Assembly: GCA_009869945.1 (NCBI GenBank) | Contig: WIXG01000307.1 | Coordinates: 31,053 to 95,052, forward strand | Length of the DNA stretch: 64,000 bases | Origin: Mesaphorura yosii | Taxonomy: Eukaryota; Arthropoda; Collembola; Poduromorpha; Tullbergiidae | Reading direction: 5' to 3' | Shown: positions 1-10,898 of the stretch, in pieces | Numbering within the stretch: the first letter of the stretch is position 1 | Layout of the letters: every line of letters starts with the position of its first letter | Made by a program: the position numbers and the translations under genes | Notes under the pieces: generated by a model | What the model was told of the DNA's origin: nothing | What the model saw: only the letters and a program-made list of their open reading frames with translations | The model's database searches: none

Positions 1-650
1 ACTTATCCACAATTAATGTTTGTCTGCCAGGATGAGCCATAAGTGCTTGATGATTGTGACACCGAATGCGTTTGCACTGCACTAAATAAATCAGTCGTTT
101 GAGTAATTGCTAGTTTCAGGTACTGTGAACTAGTAATCACTTAAAATTACGATTAGGCCACGGCTTCGACTGTGATAAAAAGATGCGGCAATGTACTGTT
201 TAAGGACAATCATTTATTGATAAGAAGATTGTGTGGTGCGTTGACTCTTGCAGATTAATTGCTGCTCGCGTGAGGTGATGATTGGTGAGAGGTGTATTTA
301 CGAAAGTTGGTTGAACCGTAATTGAATAGTAGAAAACTGTAAACACCGAACATTGACATTGCCAGAAATAAAAAAGACCATCTTGTTCAAGTGTTATTTT
401 CTACTTACCTCAGACACGGCATTTTGCGCAGATTGCAAATTGTAGATCGGACGGGGTTAGAATGGACCACGATATAAAAACAACAATCACTACTTCACAA
501 ACGTTAATAAAGTATTTCAAGTTCAAGTTATTCAAGTCACTCGACGGGAGAAATCTTAGCTGCAGAAAATCTAAGGCATTCGTGCATTCTTAAAGTTTTA
601 TCTCGTTATCATTTTTTTGTACTCGTTAGTTTTGCTGATCTCGACTGAAA
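1..650 (+). promoter_or_regulatory. 5' flank and probable core promoter of the quinoprotein dehydrogenase gene
   Basis: No reading frame here looks coding. A TATA-like element TATAAAAA sits at 473-480, preceded by a moderately G-rich stretch. With usual spacing, transcription would start near 503-515, giving a 5' UTR of about 140 nt before the ATG at 651. The TATA match is seen directly; the start site is inferred. The rest of the interval shows nothing I can name. Confidence 0.45.
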
Positions 651-2115
651 ATGAGGACTTCTTTTATTGCGCTTGGAACATTCCTGTTGGTGTCATTATC
701 CAATTTTCAGGTAGCAGCTCAAGATAGTTGGCGCACTGACGCGCCTTACTATGGGCAAAGGTACGCCGTAATTCCAGGGGCTCGAAGGCTGCTACTTGAC
801 AGCGCTGGAGATATTTTGGTAGTCTCAAAAACCGACGGTACAATTACATCCATTTACGAAGAAATCGACGGTGCCGGGCGTGCAACGGTCCGAAAAACCG
901 TTATCGTGAGTGGAGCACCGACCATCTTGAATCACGGCATGTCATACGCAGGAAACTATTTGTACGCCTCGTCCCGCACAGTCATCTATCGCTGGCCGTA
1001 CACACCTGGACAGCGAAGACTGATTACAGAATCAGCTGAAGTAGTTGTCAATAACATCCCACACGAAGGGCACCAAACCAGAAGTCTGATCTTCGACTCT
1101 AAAGGCCACTTGTACGTCAGTGTGGGTTCCCGTGACAACGTGGACCCGAACTCAGAACGAGCAAGAATCCGCCGCTTTATAATTGGTTCCCAATTTCCAA
1201 TTGACTTTTCGCAAGGAGAGGTTAGTAAATGTCATTGCAACTTACACTGGAGACTAAAGAGAGCTAAAGAAGTTGTGCCTAGTATGCAGGTATTTGCTGA
1301 TGGTCTTCGCAACGAAGTCGGACTCGACCATGACAATCAGGGCGTGCTTTGGGGTGTCGAATGCGCCGCTGAGGATCTTAGTCGACCTGACCTGGGTGGA
1401 GACATACACAATGGAAACCCAGCGGAGGAGCTGAACAGATTTGACCTTCCTGCGGGTACTCATTATGGCTACCCGTACTGTTTTACTGCTGGCATGCTTC
1501 CTGGCTACGCAACTGGCACACAATTCGCATGGCCAAAATTCATGGATGATGGCGTCCATACAGATGCGTGGTGTCGCGACAATAAAAATGTAAGATAAAT
1601 CTTATCTTGTGGGCCTGAGAACTAATTTGATTCATTCTATTTTGTGGCAGAATCAGCCACCAATTCTACCGCTACCAGCCCACACAGCACCGTTAGGCAT
1701 TTATTTCTATGATGGTCGAAATTGCAGTACGGGTGTCTCGTCACAGGGTGCCTTTCCCTGTGACTTCGTGGGTGACGCATTCATCACGTTCCATGGTTCG
1801 TTCAACAGTGACACCAAAGTGGGCTACGAAGTCAAACGATACGTCTTCAACAAAGAGTCGCTGCTTCCAACCGGACAAAGCGTCAACATCATTTACGAGT
1901 CCGACACCGCAAAGTGCACCAAATGCTTCCGGCCGGTGGACGCCATTTTCGATGGGCAAGGGCACTTGATCGTGTCCGACGACGAGAACGGAGAAATAGT
2001 TCGAATTTACTATGGAGTTCCTCCACCAGAAATTGGCGGAGGCGGATCCGCATTGACGGCTTGTTACTTCACCTTCTTGGCTGCAGCCACACTTTGTCTG
2101 ATGAGATTTCTTTGA
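651..2115 (+). CDS. Secreted, probably GPI-anchored quinoprotein glucose/sorbosone-dehydrogenase-like protein
   Basis: The gene has three exons: 651-1220, 1290-1589 and 1651-2115, giving about 444 residues. The N-terminus is a signal peptide (hydrophobic core LGTFLLVSLSNF, ending near VAAQ). The body is a six-bladed beta-propeller of the soluble PQQ-dependent glucose/sorbosone dehydrogenase family. It contains NHGMSYAGNYLYASSR, GHQTRSLIFDSKGHLYVSVG and FADGLRNEVGLDHD, which carry the His/Arg/Asn positions usual for the active site. Family members oxidise sugars using pyrroloquinoline quinone. The C-terminus is a small-residue GGGGS stretch followed by a hydrophobic tail of about 20 residues, which fits a GPI-attachment signal and hence the outer cell surface. 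The first intron (1221-1289, 69 nt) has no stop and keeps frame, so an unspliced form would also be open. I left it out because the family joins the preceding GE directly to VFADGLRNE. Animal homologues exist but are patchy, and the actual substrate is unknown. Confidence 0.85.
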
Positions 2116-2251
2116 TAAGCCGATTTAACAATACTGATTTATTTCTATATTTGGTAATGATTATTGCCATTATGTTATTTATGTTTGAATGTTGTGCATT
2201 TTAGTCTGTGGCTCTCGTTGTTGCATTTGGGCTCTTACTTAGTTTTGAGAT

Positions 2252-2257
2252 AATAAA
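2252..2257 (+). terminator. Poly(A) signal AATAAA of the quinoprotein dehydrogenase gene
   Basis: AATAAA occurs 137 nt after the stop codon at 2113-2115. Cleavage 10-30 nt downstream would place the transcript end at or inside the last codons of the convergent myosin gene, whose stop is 2271-2273 on the other strand. Confidence 0.6.
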
Positions 2258-2270
2258 ATTTAACAAGATT

Positions 2271-5200
2271 TTATTGAAGTATGAACTCAAGACGTCCAGA
2301 CCGACGATTGATTCTTAAGTTTACGTCATTGGATGACTGTTGATGAACTGGATGACATTTAAATGTTACTTCGACCTTGCCCGCAGATCCAAAATTCACG
2401 TGAAATCTGCAGCAAACGGAAGGCTTTAATTAGAACCTCATTCTCAAGCACAGTTCTCAGGCTACCCCAGCCACATCGAACGGGGCACGCTGAGATTATG
2501 TGTGCGTTATCACTCTTAGAATTACCTCGACTTGATTGATACGGAAGGTGGTTTTCCATTAGCATTTTGAACCACAAGATAGGCTTTCGTTACCAGTTCA
2601 ATCAAATGCGACGACTGAATGACCAAATCACCTTTCCAAGCCTCCGTACCAGAACAGCCACCATGTCCAACTTGATTTTCCGCACCAGGCCCCTTAAAAT
2701 CAGATCATTAAATATCAGAGTCGACTGAGACTTAAGTCCCTGGAACTCTGGAGTATGATTTACTTACGCTGTTGTGGAAAACAACAATATCATCTGCGTA
2801 CGGTGAGACAGAGATATGTAGAATATCTTGCGCGTCCAGGCGCTCCTTCTGAGAAAGGCTTCGTGGGTCCAAAATAAATACTGCACTTGTCGTGACCACA
2901 AGAACAACAGGCACCATCTAAACGAAATATAATTACTTGCATAATATACAAAGCTAGGCGCATGCCTTTGCAATTAGAGCACCAACCTTTCCTCCGGACC
3001 TCGAAACTTTGTGAGCAAAATCGGCGTACACCAAGAATTCGGAACTGTGCCAGTCTGGATTCTGCCTCAGTCTCACGTAGTCGCCAAGAAACGGATGACT
3101 AACGCTGTAACATAAATCATGGTAACTTAAAGTCATTCCTGTAATTAATCAGGACTTAACGTACCTCTTCACGTAAGAGGTCTTTTTATTTGCAAAGAGC
3201 ACCGAGGCCGTCACTTTCTCTCGCATTCTTCTCCGTTCAAGATCCGAGAAGGATTGTCGATATAAAGCACACTGAAATCAATAAATCGAATCATTTGGGC
3301 TGCTGCTGAATTAAGCCAAAAATAGTGCTTATGAATTACCCTCCATCGGTGAAAAATTTTGTACAAGAGTGGACTTGCTTCTGCGAGGAGTGGAGTTGTG
3401 CTCGGCCAAGCTGTTGAACATGGCGACTTGGGAGGAAGATCATTCACCAGTGTCAACAAGAAGTCTCGTCTCTGGAAATGAAGGAATTCCAAGCATTTTT
3501 ACATTCTTCAGTAGAATTTGGTGAAACCAACTCAATAGTAGGTCGATTCACTACCTTCCAACGAATATAACACCGCTCAATTCGCCTGGCTGCACCAAGT
3601 TTTTGCTTTTCTCTCTCCGATGAAACCTTCTCACAATCTTTCTGTAAATCAAACGGGATAATCAAGATCTCAGCGTTGAATCAGAAATATGCGCAATCGT
3701 AATTAAATACTGACCCTTGACTTCATATATTTTTTGGTCTTTTTGTACTCCCTCCATCCTCGCCATGTTTTCTGGATCAAAACCGCAAGATCATCCAGTC
3801 TCTCACCACGAAGGTCTTCCAGTTCATCAACCTGAAATTTCACCGTCTTCGTTTCAACTCGCGCATGTGATTAGTTTGATAAAGTATGCATTTCTTACGA
3901 GATACGAATCCTTTAAGAAGACGGTATGTCTTCCCAATGTAAATCTGGCAGTGGATACATGAAGATCTCTGAGTATTAAGTGAGCTCCTTCATTACCTCC
4001 TTTGTAATGAGGCCAGGTAATGAGGGACAGTAATTTGTAGCGAGTAAGGAATCGTTGCGTAGGCACACTAAAGGCATAACCATCACGATAAACACGAAGG
4101 AAATCAAGTAGTCTCTGACACTTGATTTGATGAAGAACTAAAGCTGGTTCGAATAGACCAGGTATTTTCAATTCATTTGGCTTAATGCATCTAATGTAGT
4201 ATGGAGATGATTGCTTCGTCAAGGCTAAGATGTGTTTCAGTGAAATTTCCATTTGCGTCCACGCTGTGCAAGGTTTCTGTTTCGTAGAATGCGGATTCTG
4301 GTTTGCTGAAGAACCTTTTAAAGAAATTGAAATCAAAGAAATTTAAAATTGAGTTTCTCACACTAAAACCTAACAAAACAAACCTTCTGGAAAAAGAGCA
4401 GGAAGAATAGGGTGATCTGCACTAAATAAAAGATGAGCTAGCTCCAGGCTAACTGTTTCAGAATTTTTCTTCTGAAAATCTTTCGCACCACCGGTTCCAT
4501 AGTGGACGGTGCCCCCAAAGTGCTTTATTCTAGAAAGATACATGAATTATTTTACCCCGGTCAGCAAACTGGGAAAATTTCCAACGGGGTACCTGAAAGG
4601 CGTTTCCCGTTCTCGCTGTTCGGTTGGGCAGTGAGGCAGCTGTGTTCCAACATATTCAACTTCTTCCTGTAAATTCAGGCAGCAAAAATATAGTTGCGGT
4701 CTCGAATTCGATTCGTGCACGGTTTCTATTCTCAGTCTCATTTACCAAAGGGAACGTCTGTCGAGGAATCATCACTCTTGTATCCACCGTGACCCACGGG
4801 ATCCCCTCCCGCACATACTCCTCCTGCATGGCCCTCAGCTTGGAGTCAACAAGTGCTGCTTCCAATCTTTCGTTAGCCACATTGATAAGTAGCTCCTCGA
4901 ACGCATTGTGTTCGAATATTTGAAATCCAGGAACATCTAAGAATGAAACGCTACTGCAAACGGCCAATCCCTGCGTACAAGTAAAAAATATTGATTGAGC
5001 GTTCGGTCTTTGTGTTCACAAGCGCAACCGGAACTGGATAAATCTGACAAACTATTGCTCACATTTTCTGAAGGCGCCAATTGTGAAGCTATTTCTTTCG
5101 AGAGGTACACAAACAGTCGTGAGTAGATTGCTCTGAGTAACACATTTCGCCGTCCTTCGCCGGCAGAAGCACCCAGGCAGACGCCACGCGCATTTGTCAA

Positions 5201-6908
5201 CTCCCTACACAAATCATCTCTTCTTACACCCAAAAGTGAGGCTGCTTCACCAACTTCTGTAAGTGCCAAGCAATAAAAGCTAAGTTAAATCAAGGTTCTC
5301 CGTTATTGTTGACGACAACATACCAAACAGCGGATGAAGAGTCGATCCTTCCGTTCCATCAATGTTTGCAACAGGTATGAAATTAATGTTTCCCAATTTC
5401 AGAATAGCAGCTAGTATACGGTAGATGGAATTAGAACACAGTTTCAAGTTTTCTAGATGATCCTGGAACAACACATCAAAACACTCTCATGCATTTTTCA
5501 TATTCAGAACTCAAAGCATTTCCCATAAGTCGAGAGTTGGTGCATTACCTTCATGTTGCTTTCTTTGATTTGTAAACAGTTTGCATATGGACGTAAGATT
5601 GCATAATTTTCAATATTTCTATTCAAGTGAAGGCACTCTGAAATTGAGACAACAAGAGAATTAATCGTACACCTTCCTAAGACTGTTGCATGCTGGTACG
5701 ATTATTATGGCCTTACTAAGTAAAGCAGGATCAGCAGACCACAGCAGGTTTTGAAAAATATGAAAATTCCCTGGATTCCACTGAAACAGCATACAACAAA
5801 AGTTAACAACGTTTGTCGCCCGACGCATTTGCAGTTTAAGGTAGAAGTTCTCCTTATCTACGTAATTTACCTTATCCAATAAGTCTATTTCGTAGCAGCA
5901 TAAAATATCACACATGCTTAGTACAATTTGGCAACCATCTTTGAATATCTGCAAAAAATTGCATGGGACTTACATGTATGGACATTGGCAGATTGTGGAA
6001 TGCCCTTGAAATCAAACTCAAGTTCTAATAGTAAACACTGCAAAACAAATCAATACATTCGAGATTAGAACTAATCAGGTGGTCAGTGCCGTCATCCACT
6101 GCGACTTACAAATCTGGAAGCGTTGTCGTTTCTTAAGGTTTTTCCGTTTCCAAATGCTAAAATTGTGTGAACATTTTTCATATCAAACATGGTATACATT
6201 TATAAAGTGTCAACCCGAAATTATACGCGTGCTTACCGTGCAAAACTGCGAGTGCGGACTCGAGCTTCGACTGTATAGAACAGTATTCTCTAGAAATGAA
6301 GTAGTCAATTGAAAGTACTGTGGTGACTGTTTTTCCGGACCCGCTTTCTCCAGTAGGAAATAAAATTGCGCTATGAGACGGTTCAAAATTAGAAACAAGT
6401 CTTCTATGAATTCTATCCAGAAATGTGCGTCTGTAAACAAAAAGATTCATCCATTAGACATCACCTATCACAAGTGAGGAACCTAAAAATCCCTGATAGC
6501 ACTTACAACGGCGAGTCGTTATCTCTGCCATCAGTTATTAGTTTATTGTAAGGATTAACGGCCAACAACATTTCTCCTAACCATGTCTGTAAGTAGCAAT
6601 GAAATAGGCATCAATTCACATAAGAATTATGAATATTCTGAAAGTCAAGATCAATGGGCTGCTAAGATTACTTCACGCGTCAGCTGTCAACTGCTCGTGT
6701 TCGTGCCATCACTTCGTGAGGATCGTGACAGCCTTGCGTGAAATCACGCGCCCGTCATTAAGTAATTTTGCTGTAGTCTTACAATAGTCTTATAAGCTCG
6801 ACTCACGTAAATGAAGTCACGTTTGGTTCTCTTTTGGAGAACCTGAAGCACTGCTTCGGACGTTGCTGGTGTGTGACCATCAACAAGGTTCAAGACTTCG
6901 TTGTCCAT
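2271..6908 (-). CDS. Class I (short-tailed, Myo1b-like) unconventional myosin with a divergent motor
   Basis: A many-exon gene read from 6908 (ATG) to TAA at 2273-2271. The motor starts at MDNEVLNLVDG; TWLGEMLLAVNPY follows. The P-loop GESGSGKT is at 6351-6328 (about residues 88-95). Switch I is NDNASRF (about 135-141) and then CLLLELEFDFKG, where relatives read SRFGK. Further on are HTYLLDK, NFHIFQNLLW, the switch II region LDVPGFQIFEHNAFEELL, YYIRCIKPNE and DGYAFSVPTQRFLTRYKLL. Two IQ helices follow (LIQKTWRGWREYKK and RRIERCYIRWK). A TH1 lipid-binding tail comes next (NDLPPKSPCSTAWPS, SHPFLGDYVRLRQNPDW, ILHISVSPYADDIVVFH, KGDLVIQSSHLIELVTK). The last exon is 2406-2271, ending NRRSGRLEFILQ. 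No SH3 domain is seen, so it is the short-tailed type that links actin to membranes. Switch II has Gln (4922-4920) where motors have Glu, and the stretch between NPY and the P-loop is short. Some middle exon borders (about 5880-5770 and 4755-4540) are uncertain. Confidence 0.85.
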
Positions 6909-9900
6909 GATATAGGAAAGAAGTGGCGGTGAGTTATTGTGGTTGTTTCTTAATTATTACTTGACTTAGATGAACATTTTGGATTCTTGTGAGAGTGTGA
7001 TGCGTGACTTGCTAGGTTAGATTGAAGAGAACGTGCTCCACGAAGGCGAAGCAGGTGCAGAGGACCAAGTCCAGTCCCAAGTTCTCAATCGCAATCGCGT
7101 TCCTTGAACAACTTGGAGATTCTTGTGAATTTCAAGCACAATTACCAGAGCATCTTCCGACTGTAGGAATCGAGGTGCTCTTTTAGAGGCGAGGTTATTA
7201 AGAGAAGACATTATTGCAACTTAAAATCTTGGACACTACGAAAGAGAACTAAAAGGTAAGGTGAGAACAAAAAGTAAAAAAGGATCACAGAGAAACTGAA
7301 GTGGGATGTCGCTATTTATTGCTGGCAGTGTGGGTGAGCCACGAAACTGTTTCACACTTAAATTTTAAGACAATTCTCTGCCAGTCCGTGTTGCCTGTCA
7401 ATAGCCTACATTGTGTAAATTATGGATTAGTAATTAGCCTCTTTGTTAAGTGTGTGTATGTATGTGCTCCTCATTAATATATTCTGGAGATTCTCGGATC
7501 AGACATAAAAGAATTGCCTCCCTGCTCTCAACTTGGTTCTTGGCCACTTTTCTTCTTGCCAAAGTTTTCTTTCTCTTTGTGTGAGAAGCACTACACACCG
7601 ATTTGCATTCGATAGCTCTTAGTCTGATGGGTCTAGAGTCTGGATCCTTTCGAGGTTTCTTTACAGTGAAAGCACATGCTAGATGCTGGATGCGCGCTGT
7701 GTAGTACCACGAGAGATCTGCACTAAAAGAGCCGAGCCACGAGCAGCAGTGAATGCATGTGAGCATAAAGCGATAGTGCGCTTGTGGTTATTTTATTGAT
7801 CGACCGGACTTCCGGATCCGGGTTTTTTGCCTGCATGTACATACACGAGTAGTCTGTTTACATTACATTACTTGCACGTACCAGTACTTGACACTCCAGC
7901 AGCAGATTATGCATTATACATATTCTGGCTCTCCCACTCATGCACCATGCCAAGTACACGAACGCGAACGCAGCATCTCGCATGCAAAGTGAAAGTGAGA
8001 AAGACGAGATGTTTTACGAGCCAGAGTGAAAGTGAAAATTGTGCCAACCAACATGCGACGACTTGTCTAGTCTGGTCTCCAGACAGAATACAAATACACT
8101 CACTTACTTACAAGAAACTCAACTCAAACTGCATGGAGGATGCTGATTGTTCGTTCAACTCCCTTGTGAGCCTCATTTGAACTAGCATTCGAGCAAAACT
8201 CATGGCATGGCTCACATTCACATCTTTCATACACAATCCGATTCCTTGTGAACTGCCACCGCTGTGTGCTGCAGAGGAGAATGGAGAAGCTATTTACTTG
8301 CAGAAGTATTGTAAATTCGGGTCTAATAAGTGTCAAGTAGTGTGAATGTTTGTCGTGCCGTGGATAAAAGAAAACGAAAATGACGGTTGCCGAGATTTTA
8401 TTCGAATGAATGGAGCCAGAACTACTTTCTCATAGCATTTGTGCGTTGCTCATTTTGGGAAAGTGTCGTATCAGGCTCAGCAACAGTATCCGAATGGATA
8501 AATGTAATGAGCCCATTTACTTTGCTCTAAACGGCGAATGCATGCACATGGAAAGCTCTTTTCTCTCACAATGCGAATAATGCCGATGTCCCATGTAGTA
8601 ATACAGTTTACGTTTTATTTACTCACATGTCCGCTCCGAGCGAAGTAAGCAATAATGCAAATATTTTATGTCTGATTGCCCTCGAAAGCGCCGATTCATG
8701 TTACATAAAACTAAATGGTTATTGAGCATGTCATGTATGCTTGCCGCGTCTCATTGGTCTCATTTTCTCGACATAAATTCTAGTTTCATGTCAAATCGCT
8801 TAGGATATTATTGCTAATTAGCGAATTTCAAATTACTCATTAGCAATCATGACCAGCGACAAAGGGAGTCTCTCAATGGAGTTTTCCTGATGCCTTGGGG
8901 TATGATGAAATGAAAAATGAATACTTGCGCTTGGTGCGGTTGAAAGAAATTGAGCTCGACCTAGGACATGTCGCTTGTTTGTGCTACAATTGACCTACAT
9001 TTAGTATCATGCGCCCTTTTTGGCATCGGTATCCAGCACCAGTCTCCTCATGGCACTTACACCGTGTTAGTATTTGTATCATTTTTCACCATTCGCTTTA
9101 AAACGCAAACGCCTCAAAGTTGTAAAATTCTGAAACTTTGGCCCCATAAAGCCTCTCATCGCATTCACTGCCAGCCAGCCATGTGATGCCATCATAACTT
9201 CGTTTTGGGCATGAGCTTCTGTCGGAGCGTGTGTAGGAGGTTTCTGCTCTATTCGTTTTCGGTTTTCGCTCCCGGTTCGCTTTCGCTTTCTCGTTTCACG
9301 ATCATACCTCAGAGCGCCCTGTCAAGTATCAACTCAATAACCAATGTTCTTTTGGTGACATTGTGAATGATTAATGTGCTTTTCTATTATTATTATGTCA
9401 TTACAAGTTTTAACTTTCTACAATAACACTACATAGCGAGGCATCAGCCAGCAGTCACGCAGTGCCTTGGACCACACTCCATACACCCGACAGGCAAGGC
9501 AGGCTGGATCAGAGTCTAGGAAACTAATAAGGACTGTCATTTTCAGTATCTGGCCAAGACAAGACTAAAAAGACTCTTTGTGCCAAAATACGCACGATTT
9601 GGTAAGATTTCTCAGACAATTCGGGATATTGCAGACTGATATCTCAAGTTTTGAGGCAGAAAACCTAAATCCGACTGTGAGACTGTCATTGACCATTTCT
9701 TCGAGTACGGCGTTCACTTTCTCCCACTTTCCAGCTCTCTCTTCCTTTTCTCTAAAGTATAAATAGGACAAATAAAAGAATACATAAAATGCAACATTCA
9801 TTTCAGACTGCCGTCCAATCTGACTTAAACTATGGAATATCTACTTTTGAAATCACATTTTTTAAATTTATATCCTTCAGAGTAGGCTAGCACGTTGGTA

Positions 9901-10229
9901 CGGGTCAAAATAATAAGAAAGGAAGAAAGAATGTTCCGACTTTGAGTGCGTGCTAGACGCGAACGCGAACGAACGTGCTGCTTTTTATGAATCCAAATTT
10001 GACAATTTATTACACGAAGAGTTTACATTTTATGAGTTTTCTGTATAGATAGCCAAGTTCCACTGTTTGCGGCTCAGTGCAGGTTGGACAAGTTCAATAC
10101 TGAGCCAAGCCATGACCACGGTGCTTCGGTACCTATGAAGGACTGGAGAGTCTGAACAAAAATTTAATTTCATAAAGTCAGAAAGTTAGTGAGAGATTTA
10201 CAACGCAAGATGACAATCATGGAGAGGAC
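6909..10229. other. Intergenic region between divergent myosin and selenocysteine lyase genes
   Basis: About 3.3 kb separates the two start regions. An ATG-initiated frame on the minus strand (7211-7017) begins MSSLNNLASKRAPRFLQSED and could be a myosin leader exon, but I cannot join it in phase to the motor. Other short frames (7766-7446 and 9801-9565, minus) lack homology or a gene-like exon structure. GA/TC-rich stretches occur near 9230-9300. I see no RNA gene or mobile element. Confidence 0.4.
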
Positions 10230-10332
10230 GCGGGAGCCGCACTTTCACTTTGTTTACAGAAGGCAGTCGGCTGAAGAGTGCGAGGAGTTGAAACATCGAC
10301 CAGCGCAACGCTGAAGCCCACGGTCACAGTGT
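10230..10332 (+). other. Possible non-coding first exon of the selenocysteine lyase gene
   Basis: A donor-like GTGAGT follows ...GGTCACAGT near 10332, and a good acceptor (TTAATTTCAG) lies just before the coding exon at 10888. This suggests a spliced leader of about 0.1 kb separated by an intron of about 555 nt. The left boundary is a guess. The exon contains a short frame starting MTIMERTREPHFHF that stops at 10314, a possible upstream ORF. Confidence 0.25.
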
Positions 10333-10898
10333 GAGTGCGATGTTGTCAGCACTTTTCTATAATCTATTGTTACCTTTGATTAAAATCTTTAATCTTTCGC
10401 TTCTGCTTCTGACTTCCATTTATCGTGCACCTACAGTGAACACAGTAGAAACAACGAAAGCTTCTGCAGGTCTATTTCCTATGCCGTAATGGGCCCGAAG
10501 AGAAAGTCGGTCATGCCTAATGGGCTTTTAGCTTGTATAAACTTCTGACTCGGACTCTCTCCATCTTGTGAACTGCATAGTACAAGTCACCGTCTGCTCT
10601 GCACCTGGTGAAGCGTAGCGTAGCATAAGGCGGCAGTGCTGCACTGCGAAGAAGATTCATAACTCTAATCTGTAATCTTGGTAATTGCTTTCCTCTCTGT
10701 GAAAACAGACTTTCTTTTAAAGTTGAGAAACATAGCTCTCAAAGGAAGCACCTCACAAAATGATGAAAATGATAAGCAGGAGATGAAAGCTTGATTACAG
10801 TTCTCTTCTACAGGCGCAATAACGAGACATAATACTTTTTCCAATGATAGTGTCTGTTAATGAAAGCGCCTGCTGTTTTAATTTCAGACACCTCATCA

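Noticed and set aside
2359-2577. Continuous minus frame at the 3' end of myosin
   Set aside because: It is out of phase with the TH1 exons. Splicing 2526 to 2406 instead gives a family-like C-terminus (VEVTFKCHPV...NRRSGRLEFILQ).
7446-7766. Basic 106-codon minus-strand frame
   Set aside because: It ends in an IHTHTHT-type low-complexity stretch from a CA/TG run and cannot be joined in phase to myosin.
9565-9801. Minus-strand frame containing EKEERAGKWEKVNAVLEEM with an acceptor-like TTTAG before it
   Set aside because: There is only one isolated possible exon; no partner exon, donor or family match was found, and the plus strand is also open over most of it.
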